Assembly (NCBI GenBank): GCA_016931955.1
Contig: JAFGDV010000043.1
Span: forward strand, 1 to 44,314
Length of the DNA: 44,314 bases
DNA from: Candidatus Altarchaeota archaeon
GTDB taxonomy: Archaea > Altiarchaeota > Altiarchaeia > IMC4 > QMZM01
Direction of reading: 5' to 3'
Shown here: positions 15,992-24,055 of the stretch, one piece after another
How positions within the stretch are numbered: position 1 is the first letter of the stretch
Layout of the letters: each line of letters starts with the position of its first letter
Notes under the pieces: generated by a model
Told to the model about the DNA's origin: nothing
The model's database searches: none
What the model saw: only the letters and a program-made list of their open reading frames with translations
Position numbers and translations under genes: made by a program

Positions 15992-16043
15992 GTTTCATTT
16001 TATGTTACAGGAGTTTCAGTGCAGGTTATAGGTAGTTTCATCG
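15992..16043 (+). promoter_or_regulatory. Four-repeat operator / promoter, copy 2
   Basis: GTTTCAT (15992), GTTACAG (16004), GTTTCAG (16013) and GTTTCAT (16035) are arranged as in copy 1, with the TATA-like GGTTATAG (16024-16031) between the third and fourth. Offsets from the first repeat are 12, 21, 32 (TATA) and 43 bases in both copies. It precedes the EF-hand lipoprotein and MacB-like operon. Confidence 0.75.
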
Positions 16044-16070
16044 TTCTACTTGCATAGGTGAGGGAAAAAC

Positions 16071-16427
16071 ATGGAGAAGACATGCACAATACTATGTATC
16101 CTCATCATATGCTGCGGATGCCTGAGCAGCCAGGAAACGGTTCAAGAGGAAGAACGGGAAATACCCCAAGGAGGGTATGGTGGGAGAAAACCCCCAGGCA
16201 ATATGACACCAGATATGAGGCCTCCTGGCAATATGACTCATGGTATGAGAGGACTGGGCTTGGATATGACAGAACACGATCTAGATGGTGACGGCCTTCT
16301 CAGTGAGGAAGAAATGATCGCTGCCCGAGAAGCCATGATGGATAATCCTCGATTCATCGAGAGAATCGACTCAGACGGAGACGGCATATTAAACGAAGAA
16401 GAAAAAAACAAAAAACCAACTCAATAA
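16071..16427 (+). CDS. EF-hand lipoprotein
   Basis: The 118-residue exported lipoprotein has its lipobox at ICCGC. Residues 40-65 hold a Gly/Pro/Met-rich repeat (PPGNMTPDMR, then PPGNMTHGMR). Two calcium-binding EF-hand loops follow: DLDGDGLLSEEE and DSDGDGILNEEE. It probably binds calcium at the cell surface; the Met-rich repeat could bind a soft metal, but that is speculative. It is the first gene of an operon with a CARDB-type protein and a MacB-like ABC pair, directly behind operator copy 2. GTGAGG precedes the ATG. Confidence 0.82.
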   Translation: MEKTCTILCILIICCGCLSSQETVQEEEREIPQGGYGGRKPPGNMTPDMRPPGNMTHGMRGLGLDMTEHDLDGDGLLSEEEMIAAREAMMDNPRFIERIDSDGDGILNEEEKNKKPTQ

Positions 16428-16440
16428 AGGTGATAAAAAA

Positions 16441-18108
16441 ATGGGAAAAACAACAACGTATGGGATTATTGTGTTGTTCCTATTCGCTGTAGGGGCATGC
16501 GCTGTCAGCGCATATGATGCGACGAATGTGGTAGTAGACTTCGACAAAACAGAGGCTGATGAAAGCCTGCTAGCAGGCGAAAGCGGCGTCCTGAATCTGG
16601 TCATAAAAAATACTGGAGACTATGACGCAGAAGACGTTGAAGTATGGATTCAAAGTAATGCAAAAATAACCTCAAGTAAGAGGCTCTACGTAGGGGTGAT
16701 AGAAGGCGGAGAGTCTAAAACCCTGCTTTTAACGCTGAAGGTAAATGACGACGCAGCCACGGGGCTCGCAGTCATACCAGTAGAGATAAGCTACGACGGA
16801 TACGATAAATACGAGAGACGGAAATATGACCAGCACACGAGCTGGCAGATCCCTCTTAGGATAGAAGGCGACCCGCTGTTTCAGGTAAAACCAGCTAAGA
16901 CGACATTCTACAGAGACAACGTGGATGAGCTGATTCTACAAGTAAAAACAGAGAACTCTGTGAGGAACCTGCAGGCAACCCTGACATCAGAATGCCTGAC
17001 CATAATAGGCTCGTCTAGGGCGTATATTGGAGACATCAACACTGGGAAAGAATTCAACATAACATATGATATAAAGCCGACCGAGGAAGGGGCGTGCACC
17101 GCAGATCTGACGCTAAGCTATTCAGATTCCTTCGGCAGCAAGACAAGCGACGAAATAAACATCGGATTAAACATCGAGGAAGCCGGAGTAGATTTCAGGA
17201 TAACGAACATCAGTTATGATGCGACGGGTCCGGGCCAGACCATGAAACTAAGGCTTTCAGTGAAGAACGTAGGAGAAGCAGATGCAAAGGACACAACCCT
17301 CTCCCTGTCGCTCTCAGACCCCTTCACGACAGCGGACACAACGGAGAAATATGTTGGAAGAGTGAATGCGGGAGAAACAGTGGACGCAGAATTCAATCTT
17401 GCGGTCTCATGGGACGCTGAAACAAAGGTATACTCTGTCCCACTGAACATAGGATACAAGGTCGGCGGTACATCATACACTGCCAAGAAAGACGTTGGAG
17501 TGGACGTTGGTGGACAGGTCAGGTTGGAGATAATCAATGTAGAATCCAGCAGGGGCTCGCTGCAGGTCGACGTAGCCAACGTAGGCACCAGGACCGCGGA
17601 GAGCATTAAGGCGACATTAGTTGTCGGGGATGGAGCAAGATTTGTGAGCTCTTCCACCGCAAGCCAGACAACACGCCAGACCGGCGGCGGCTTAGGAATA
17701 ATACCTGGAATGGGTCGCAGCAGACCCACTACTTCAGGGGATACTGGAAACACCGACCAAACACCCCAAGCTATGGAAGCAACGAACACGTCAGGTCAAC
17801 CCCAGACCTACGTCGCCTATAAGTCGGACATCAAGCCGACAAAGCAGACCACGTTCACATTCGACGCCAGCATCTCAGGGACAGCAACCCTGGTCTTCGA
17901 ATACACTGGAGCCAACAACGAGAGGATAACTCAGAGAGAACAGATAAGCCTGGGTGGAACGAACTCTATGACTGGAGTGACTGGATTCACTGCGGCAACA
18001 GGCTCCAGGGGCAGCACCGGAATAACAACATATCTCATCTACGGAGTGGCTGTTTTGGTGGTTGTTTTCGTCGCATATAAGTTGTATAGGAAACGAAAGA
18101 ATAAGTGA
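16441..18108 (+). CDS. Exported CARDB/NEW3-repeat protein with C-terminal membrane anchor
   Basis: The 555-residue protein has an N-terminal signal (residues 6-23), several immunoglobulin-like beta repeats of the CARDB/NEW3 type seen in archaeal COG1361 surface proteins, and a C-terminal transmembrane helix followed by KLYRKRKNK. Repeat markers are NLVIKNTGDYDAEDVEVWI near residue 50, LRLSVKNVGEADAKDTTLSL near 270, and a third near 370 (LQVDVANVGTRTAESIKATL). A Gly/Thr/Gln-rich stretch (about 415-460) links to the last repeat. COG1361 proteins are often encoded with FtsX/MacB-like permeases, as here; it may be the extracytoplasmic partner of the transporter. It follows the EF-hand gene by 13 bases. 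Confidence 0.82.
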   Translation: MGKTTTYGIIVLFLFAVGACAVSAYDATNVVVDFDKTEADESLLAGESGVLNLVIKNTGDYDAEDVEVWIQSNAKITSSKRLYVGVIEGGESKTLLLTLKVNDDAATGLAVIPVEISYDGYDKYERRKYDQHTSWQIPLRIEGDPLFQVKPAKTTFYRDNVDELILQVKTENSVRNLQATLTSECLTIIGSSRAYIGDINTGKEFNITYDIKPTEEGACTADLTLSYSDSFGSKTSDEINIGLNIEEAGVDFRITNISYDATGPGQTMKLRLSVKNVGEADAKDTTLSLSLSDPFTTADTTEKYVGRVNAGETVDAEFNLAVSWDAETKVYSVPLNIGYKVGGTSYTAKKDVGVDVGGQVRLEIINVESSRGSLQVDVANVGTRTAESIKATLVVGDGARFVSSSTASQTTRQTGGGLGIIPGMGRSRPTTSGDTGNTDQTPQAMEATNTSGQPQTYVAYKSDIKPTKQTTFTFDASISGTATLVFEYTGANNERITQREQISLGGTNSMTGVTGFTAATGSRGSTGITTYLIYGVAVLVVVFVAYKLYRKRKNK

Positions 18109-19289
18109 AGATGATAGACGTAGCCTTAAAGAACGTATTCCGGCAGAGGGTGAGAAGCGGCCTCACCATACTGGGGATAGCGATAGGTATAGGCTTGATC
18201 CTGGCATTAGGCGCCATCGGCGAAGGACTGAACAAACAGATCAGGGAATCATTCGGCGACATAGCAGGAGTCATAGACGTCAGAGCCGATTTTGAAAACG
18301 ATGAAGGCATCAGCGACGACGTGATCGAAGGAATAAAGAAGATCGATGGTGTGACCAGCGTCGTACCTGTCGGAGAATACCAGATCAGAAGAGGAAGCCG
18401 AGGAATGGGCGGCATGATGTTCAGGTTCGGGGGAGTTGGGGGAGCATCTATGACCTTCACCGGCATATTCCCAGAAGACCAGGACTACCTCATAGGGGAG
18501 CATATCATAGCGGAGGAAGGCAGGAAGCTCGACGAATCAGATGATAGAGAATACGTTGTTGTCTTAGGTAGCACTACTGCAGAAAACCAGTACCTCAACC
18601 TAGGGGATGAGATCGAGTATGAGAGGAGAGAGGATGGAGAAGACGAAGAAATAGAGAGCTACTACTTTGAGGTGATAGGTATCCTGGAAGAAACCGGAGA
18701 CAGCAGCATAGACGAAGCCGCTTTTGTACTATTAAGGACGATGCAGGAACTCGAAGACGACGAAACAATAACCAGCCTTAAGGTCAGGATCAGCGACGTC
18801 GAATTGGTCGAGACCATCACGGAAGACATAAATTACTACTCCGATGAAGTGATGGCGTCCTCACCTCTGTCGATGGTCAGGAACATGGAGTCGACGCTTT
18901 CGACGCTGCAGATGGCAGTCTACGGGATCGCTGCAATATCCCTCCTAGTCGGCGGCATCGGGGTCATGAACACGATGATCATGTCGGTTATGGAGCGCAG
19001 ACGAGAGATAGGGGTGATGAAAGCCATCGGGGCGACAACGACGACCATACTTATTCAGGTACTTGAGGAGTCAGCTTTTCTGAGCGGAATAGGCGGATTA
19101 ACAGGTCTTATGCTCGGCTACGCCTCAACAGGGATCATAACACAGTACACGACCTTTACAACTATACTGACGCCGGAACTCATCTCCTTAGGCCTGGGGT
19201 TTTCAGTGATACTTGGCATGGGTGCTGGATTATATCCCGCATGGAGTGCTTCCCAATTGGATCCAATAGAGGTGCTGCGATATGAATAA
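18105..19289 (+). CDS. MacB/FtsX-type ABC transporter permease
   Basis: The 394-residue permease has the MacB layout: one N-terminal helix (GLTILGIAIGIGLILALGAIG), a large extracytoplasmic domain (about residues 45-265), then three C-terminal helices. The family segment GIAAISLLVGGIGVMNTMIMSVMERRREIGVMKAIGAT is present. The end, YPAWSASQLDPIEVLRYE, is the standard FtsX C-terminus. Such transporters expel or release lipids, peptides or lipoproteins by mechanotransmission. The start is GTG overlapping the previous stop, or the ATG at 18111. The ATPase gene overlaps its 3' end by 8 bases. Confidence 0.9.
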   Translation: MKMIDVALKNVFRQRVRSGLTILGIAIGIGLILALGAIGEGLNKQIRESFGDIAGVIDVRADFENDEGISDDVIEGIKKIDGVTSVVPVGEYQIRRGSRGMGGMMFRFGGVGGASMTFTGIFPEDQDYLIGEHIIAEEGRKLDESDDREYVVVLGSTTAENQYLNLGDEIEYERREDGEDEEIESYYFEVIGILEETGDSSIDEAAFVLLRTMQELEDDETITSLKVRISDVELVETITEDINYYSDEVMASSPLSMVRNMESTLSTLQMAVYGIAAISLLVGGIGVMNTMIMSVMERRREIGVMKAIGATTTTILIQVLEESAFLSGIGGLTGLMLGYASTGIITQYTTFTTILTPELISLGLGFSVILGMGAGLYPAWSASQLDPIEVLRYE

Positions 19290-19959
19290 TGGAGAAATAG
19301 TCTGCACGGGCCTGGTTAAGACCTACAATGTGGGACAACCTAATGAATTCAAGGCACTTAGGGGCTTGGACTTAACACTATCCGAAGGCGAATGTGCAAG
19401 CATCATCGGGCCCTCAGGTTCTGGGAAATCAACGCTCCTGAACTTGATGAGCTGCCTTGACACGCCAACAGAAGGCGAAGTCTACATAGAGGGTATTGAC
19501 ATCAATTCATTGAACGGCTTCGAGAAGGCCCGGCTTAGAAGAGAGAAACTGGGATTCATCTTCCAGCAGTTCAACCTCATAAGGGGGATGACATCCTATG
19601 AGAACATCGAGCTACCCATGAGATTCAAGGGTCTGCCCCCCAAGGAGAGGAAGAAGCGAGTCACCGAATTATTAGATCTCTTCGGCTTGGAGGGAAAGGA
19701 AAGAAACAAACCCACCGAATTATCTGGAGGAGAACAACAGAGGGTCGCGATCGCAAGGGCACTGGCTAACAACCCAAAGATCATCCTAGCAGATGAACCA
19801 ACCGGAAACCTTGACACAAAAACAGGGGAAAAAATAATGGACCTGCTCCTGAGACTTAACCAAGAGGAAAAGAAAACACTCGTCATCGTAACCCACGATC
19901 AGAGGATAGCACAGCAAACATGCAAGGTGGTAGAGATACAAGACGGCAGAATAAAATAG
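19282..19959 (+). CDS. MacB/LolD-type ABC transporter ATPase
   Basis: The 225-residue ABC ATPase has Walker A GPSGSGKST, the Q-loop segment LGFIFQQFNLI, signature LSGGEQQRVAIARALA and Walker B ILADEPTGNLDTKTG, all typical of the MacB/LolD/FtsE group. It overlaps the permease gene, so the two form one transporter. The stop lies 7 bases before the convergent serpin gene. Confidence 0.92.
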   Translation: MNNGEIVCTGLVKTYNVGQPNEFKALRGLDLTLSEGECASIIGPSGSGKSTLLNLMSCLDTPTEGEVYIEGIDINSLNGFEKARLRREKLGFIFQQFNLIRGMTSYENIELPMRFKGLPPKERKKRVTELLDLFGLEGKERNKPTELSGGEQQRVAIARALANNPKIILADEPTGNLDTKTGEKIMDLLLRLNQEEKKTLVIVTHDQRIAQQTCKVVEIQDGRIK

Positions 19960-19966
19960 GGACAAA

Positions 19967-21208
19967 TCAACCCGCAGTCGGATCGCTGACCCTCCCCAGG
20001 AACAGGATATTCCCAGAGGACTTCTGCTGGATAATAAAGATGAAGGGGTGATCTGCGTTAAAGATTATCCTCTCCTGTGGTTCTGGCGTGGCACTCAAAG
20101 TCATTATCACCGCCGTAGCCGCAGCAGCCTCCGTGCCCTCCTCATTAACCCCGACGAAGGCCTGATGGATGACGCTGCTTATATAGAGGTCGCGTTTCCC
20201 ATCCATCCCAGAGAAATCCGCCTCATATGAGAATGCAGTCAGCATGCCCATCGCCTTTAAGGTTTCGGCCATAAAATACTTGGTCTCGAACTTGAATCGG
20301 GGCAGATAGAGTTCATCTATCTTCTCCTCCCTGAGGGCCTTCCGCCACGCTGAGAGCTTCTCTGCGGAGAGAGACTCCTCCAAGGAAGTTATGTCGTCGT
20401 CTTTAGGTAGGAGTATCAGCATCGACAGTTCACCGCCGGAATAAGGCAATTCCAGGATCTGCGCATCAGCAGTTTCAGTGTAGTTGAAGTCTTCCATGAA
20501 CATGGACATCATATCAACTTTGACTGTTTTCTCTCCACCCACCCTAAAGTCGCGTTCCTCAGTCAGCGATTCATTAAACTGCTTAACCCAGGTGCCTTTA
20601 AAGTATATCGCATTGGTGAGGACCAGACGCGTCAAAGGAGTGATAGCTCCAGACGGGATCAGATCCTTTATCTTGTCGTTCGTGTGCTCTTCAACCCAAC
20701 TATTTATTGTCATGCGAGACTTCTCTGTTTCCAAGACAAAGTCCAAGTTCGTCGCTTTTCCACTATAGTATTCTTCTACGACTTTGAAGTATTCTGGAAG
20801 GAACACAAAGTCTCTCTGCGCCCACAAGGCGTTCGCAGTGCTCAGTGCATACGCCTTTCCTTCTCTGTTGATCTCTGCGTTGGCTGCGGAGAAACCTTGC
20901 CTGCGCCCAGAATCATTCTCCGGGAAATGGAAGACTGCCTGGATCTCCTCCGCCGTCTCTCCTCGAGCACCCTCATAGGTCATAGCCAGAGCAGATGAGA
21001 TACTATAAGGCGAAAAAAAGACGTTACCTTCCTGCGACTTATATTCTGAGTAGAGTTCGAAGGCGAACCGGTTGTTGGCTTCCACGACGCCGGATGCGGA
21101 GCTAGATGTTGTATTATCCCTATTTTCCTGCGTATCGATGCAGCCGCATAGGAAGACATCCAATACGAGCGCTGCAATAGTCAATGAGATCATAATCTTC
21201 AAATCCAT
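19967..21208 (-). CDS. Serpin (serine protease inhibitor) lipoprotein
   Basis: The 413-residue protein has a signal with lipobox FLCGC, then a full serpin domain: NVFFSPYSISSALAMTYEGARGETAEEI, FVLTNAIYFKGTW-type strand (LVLTNAIYFKGTWVKQF), LPRFKFET and the C-terminal ADHPFIFIIQQKSSGNILFLGRV. The hinge of the reactive loop (residues about 356-372) is EEGTEAAAATAV, with small residues as needed for loop insertion, so it should be inhibitory. Counting 17 residues from the hinge Glu puts P1 at Ser372 (Leu-Ser-Ala). It would protect the cell surface against serine or cysteine proteases. It converges with the MacB-like operon. Confidence 0.94.
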   Translation of the reverse strand: MDLKIMISLTIAALVLDVFLCGCIDTQENRDNTTSSSASGVVEANNRFAFELYSEYKSQEGNVFFSPYSISSALAMTYEGARGETAEEIQAVFHFPENDSGRRQGFSAANAEINREGKAYALSTANALWAQRDFVFLPEYFKVVEEYYSGKATNLDFVLETEKSRMTINSWVEEHTNDKIKDLIPSGAITPLTRLVLTNAIYFKGTWVKQFNESLTEERDFRVGGEKTVKVDMMSMFMEDFNYTETADAQILELPYSGGELSMLILLPKDDDITSLEESLSAEKLSAWRKALREEKIDELYLPRFKFETKYFMAETLKAMGMLTAFSYEADFSGMDGKRDLYISSVIHQAFVGVNEEGTEAAAATAVIMTLSATPEPQERIIFNADHPFIFIIQQKSSGNILFLGRVSDPTAG

Positions 21209-21278
21209 GTTATGATATTATTCGCCCAATTATAAAGATTTTTCGGTTTATTTCGGCTTAGACCTCAAGATATTATTG

Positions 21279-21770
21279 ATGGAATATGATGATGGGATAC
21301 TGAAGGAATATTACCGCAGATCGTATTTCGCAGTAGACGGGCTCTGGTTCATGAAGGTTGAAGAGGATTCTTCGTTCGAGAAAGCCCTGGAGTTGGACGA
21401 AAAGGTCTGGCGTGTTCTGCCGAAGATACAGGCGAGGAAGGTGAAGGAGCTCCTGGGGATAGATGGAGATTCAGTAAGAGATCTGATAAAGGCGCTGGAG
21501 TTGAAGTGGACGGCTGAAGACTACGGCTTCAAGGTGGTTAAGAGGGGGAAAGATCACGCTGAAATACACCTAAAGAAATGCCCATGGTACGAGCTGATGA
21601 AGAAATCCGGGAGAAAGCATCTGGCTGAGCAGATCGGGGGACTGATATGTACGACCGAATACGGTGCTTGGGCGAAGGAATTCGATCAGAGAATAGAATT
21701 CAAGCTAGAGAATATGCTCTGCCGAGACGATAAACCATGCAGGCTGACATTTAAGTTAGGAGACGAATAA
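21279..21770 (+). CDS. DUF6125 / aminothiazoline-carboxylate hydrolase-like protein
   Basis: The 163-residue soluble protein has the segments GLWFMKVEE, KKCPWYELMKKSGR, GGLICTTEYGAWAKEF and a C-terminal Cys pair. From memory this resembles DUF6125 and the L-2-amino-thiazoline-4-carboxylate hydrolase family. The actual substrate is unknown. It starts at the ATG at 21279 without a clear ribosome-binding site and lies 7 bases before iorA, so it may be part of the same operon. It diverges from the serpin gene. Confidence 0.6.
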   Translation: MEYDDGILKEYYRRSYFAVDGLWFMKVEEDSSFEKALELDEKVWRVLPKIQARKVKELLGIDGDSVRDLIKALELKWTAEDYGFKVVKRGKDHAEIHLKKCPWYELMKKSGRKHLAEQIGGLICTTEYGAWAKEFDQRIEFKLENMLCRDDKPCRLTFKLGDE

Positions 21771-21777
21771 GATAACG

Positions 21778-23340
21778 ATGACTGAAAGAAGACTGCTGTC
21801 TGGGAATGAGGCGATAGCAAGAGGCGCTATAGATGCGGGAATTTCGATCGCGACATCCTATCCTGGAACGCCTTCAACAGAGATCCTGGAATACATAGCA
21901 GCAAACGCTGACGGAATACACGCTGAGTGGTCGGTTAACGAGAAGGTGGCGCTGGAGACAGCCATCGGAGCATCATATTCAGGAGTTAGGGCAATATGCT
22001 CGATGAAGCACGTTGGGGTGAATGTGGCAGCAGACCCCCTGATGACCCTAGCATACACTGGAGTCAAAGGCGGTTTAGTGTTGGTTGCAGCCGATGATCC
22101 AGGAATGCATTCATCACAGAACGAGCAGGACTCACGGCACTACGTGAAGGCGGCGAAGATACTCTGCCTCGAACCATGTGACTCACAGGAGGCCTACGAT
22201 ATGAGCAAGGAGGCCTTCAACATCTCAGAGGAGACCAAGCTGCCCATAATGCTGAGGACGATGACTAGGATATCACATACTAGCTCTCCTGTGAACGTGG
22301 AGAAAGCGGAGAAGAAAAAGAAGCCCTCCTTAGAGATAGATGCCAGAGAATGGGTCATGGTCCCAGCAAATGCGCGTGTAAGACATAAGGTGTTGAATGA
22401 AAAACAGCCCCTTCTGAGGGAGTTGTCTGAAGGATCAAGGTTCAACAAGGTAGTGAAGAAAGGAAACGAAAAAAAAGGCATCATCGCGTTCGGTTCAGCA
22501 TACAACTATGTTGGAGAATTCTACGATGGAAGGTCTGCGCTGCTGAGGGTGTCAACGTATCCGTTCCCTATGAAGATGATCAATGAATTCTTGGAGGATC
22601 TGGAGAAGGTCATTGTCTTAGAGGAAGGAGACCCGCTGCTGGAGGAAGCTGTAAGGTGTCTCCACTCCAACGTGCATGGGAGATTAAACGGAGAAGTACC
22701 CCTGGAGGGAGAGCTCACGCCAGAGATAGCGGCAAAGGTCTTAGGTAAGGGCACTCCAGGAGAGAAAAAACCAGGGATAGATCTGCCTCCAAGGCCGCCG
22801 CGTCTATGCCCAGGATGCCCCCACCAGAGCCTATACAATGCACTGAAGAAGGTGGAGACCTCAATCATCACAGGGGATATTGGATGCTATACTCTAGGGG
22901 TGAGGTTTGGAACACTGCATACTTGTCTGTGCATGGGCGCCGGCATAAGCCAGGCAGCTGGAATATCCCACACAGGAATAGGGAAGGTAGCAGCAGTAAT
23001 AGGAGAGTCAACGTTCCTCCACTCAGGAATAACGGCATTGATGAATGCGGTCTACAATAAGGCGAATATGTTGGTGATAATAATGGACAACAGCGCAGTA
23101 GCTATGACAGGACACCAGCCGACACCTCTAACAGGGGTCACGGCGACAGGGGATATGGGAGGAAAGATCACGCTAGAGGAAATAGTGAAGTCATGTAATG
23201 TCGCCTCCGTGGATGTGGTAGACCCATACAAGGAGGTCGAAGTCGAGAAATTGCTCAGAAAGAGACTGGATGAAAAAGGAGTTAAGGTAGTCATCTCACG
23301 CGGACCATGCATCATCATCAAGAAGAGGATGACGAAATGA
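21778..23340 (+). CDS. iorA: Indolepyruvate:ferredoxin oxidoreductase, alpha subunit (short form)
   Basis: The 520-residue protein covers the pyrimidine and thiamine-diphosphate domains of IorA: GNEAIARGAIDAGISIATSYPGTPSTEI at the N-terminus, LCPGCPHQSLYNAL and TGDIGCYTLG in the middle, and MDNSAVAMTGHQPTP. It oxidatively decarboxylates aryl-pyruvates to aryl-acetyl-CoA with IorB and ferredoxin. The chain ends right after the SRGPCIII segment, where usual IorA proteins (about 600 or more residues) continue into a ferredoxin domain with two 4Fe-4S clusters. That domain is missing. iorB overlaps the stop by four bases. Confidence 0.9.
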   Translation: MTERRLLSGNEAIARGAIDAGISIATSYPGTPSTEILEYIAANADGIHAEWSVNEKVALETAIGASYSGVRAICSMKHVGVNVAADPLMTLAYTGVKGGLVLVAADDPGMHSSQNEQDSRHYVKAAKILCLEPCDSQEAYDMSKEAFNISEETKLPIMLRTMTRISHTSSPVNVEKAEKKKKPSLEIDAREWVMVPANARVRHKVLNEKQPLLRELSEGSRFNKVVKKGNEKKGIIAFGSAYNYVGEFYDGRSALLRVSTYPFPMKMINEFLEDLEKVIVLEEGDPLLEEAVRCLHSNVHGRLNGEVPLEGELTPEIAAKVLGKGTPGEKKPGIDLPPRPPRLCPGCPHQSLYNALKKVETSIITGDIGCYTLGVRFGTLHTCLCMGAGISQAAGISHTGIGKVAAVIGESTFLHSGITALMNAVYNKANMLVIIMDNSAVAMTGHQPTPLTGVTATGDMGGKITLEEIVKSCNVASVDVVDPYKEVEVEKLLRKRLDEKGVKVVISRGPCIIIKKRMTK

Positions 23341-23891
23341 AGTACAACATGCTCATAGTCGGAGTGGGCGGGCAGGGAATACTGCTGGTTTCTGAGATAA
23401 TCTCAAAGGCGGCGATGAAAAGCGGGTTTTACGTGAAGAAATCCGAGACCCATGGAATGGCTCAACGCGGGGGCTCAGTTATGACGCACATAAGGTTCGC
23501 TGACGAAGAAGTCCACAGCCCATTGATTCCAAAGGGTTCATTGGATATGCTGCTAGCATTCGAACCACTGGAGGCTCTAAGGTACCTCAGCTACCTCGGA
23601 GAAGACTCCAAACTCATAGTGAACAGCAACCCAGTGAATGTGGAAAACTATCCACCAATCGAGGAAGTCCTCAAAGAGATCAGAAAACAGGAGAACTCAC
23701 TCCTAGTTGATGCGAAAAAGCTTGCAATAGAAGCAGGACACCCGCTTACACAGAACACCGTGATGCTGGGAGCAGCAAGCAAGCGCCTGCCGATAAAGAA
23801 AGAAGTCCTTGAAGAAAATATAAGAAAGGGTGTGAAGCGGGCGCTAGAGGAAAACCTGAAGGCATTCAAGCTAGGATCGGCGAGCACATGA
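23337..23891 (+). CDS. iorB: Indolepyruvate:ferredoxin oxidoreductase, beta subunit
   Basis: The 184-residue protein is the gamma-type domain of 2-oxoacid:ferredoxin oxidoreductases: MLIVGVGGQGILLVSEIISKAA, then KKSETHGMAQRGGSVMTHIRF. It pairs with IorA. I start it at the ATG at 23337 (MKYNML), overlapping the iorA stop; an in-frame upstream ATG (23307) would only add a His- and acid-rich leader inside iorA. Its end lies two bases from the stop of the small zinc protein on the other strand. Confidence 0.93.
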   Translation: MKYNMLIVGVGGQGILLVSEIISKAAMKSGFYVKKSETHGMAQRGGSVMTHIRFADEEVHSPLIPKGSLDMLLAFEPLEALRYLSYLGEDSKLIVNSNPVNVENYPPIEEVLKEIRKQENSLLVDAKKLAIEAGHPLTQNTVMLGAASKRLPIKKEVLEENIRKGVKRALEENLKAFKLGSAST

Positions 23892-23893
23892 AC

Positions 23894-24055
23894 CTATTCG
23901 CGCCCGAAACCATTGCACTTCTTGCATTTAATCTTTCCGCTGCCCAAACAATTTTTGCAAGTCTCGATGTCGCCCATGGGCTTGGAATTGTAACCTTTCC
24001 CATCACATTTCTTGCACTTAACCAAACCTAAGCCGTTGCATTTAGGACAAAGCAT
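23894..24055 (-). CDS. Tiny DnaJ-like zinc protein (four CxxCxGxG repeats)
   Basis: This 53-residue protein is built of four zinc half-sites: CPKCNGLG, CKKCDGKG, CKNCLGSG and CKKCNGFG. That is the central zinc region of DnaJ, without any J or substrate-binding domain. It should bind two zinc ions and may act as a small redox, chaperone or metal-transfer protein. GGAGGTG lies 7 bases before its ATG, inside the end of the upstream methyltransferase gene, which it overlaps by 14 bases; co-translation is likely. Confidence 0.8.
   Translation of the reverse strand: MLCPKCNGLGLVKCKKCDGKGYNSKPMGDIETCKNCLGSGKIKCKKCNGFGRE

Noticed and set aside
23307-23336. Upstream iorB start giving a His-rich leader
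   Set aside because: It lies inside iorA, is not part of the conserved fold, and the ATGA overlap start fits better.
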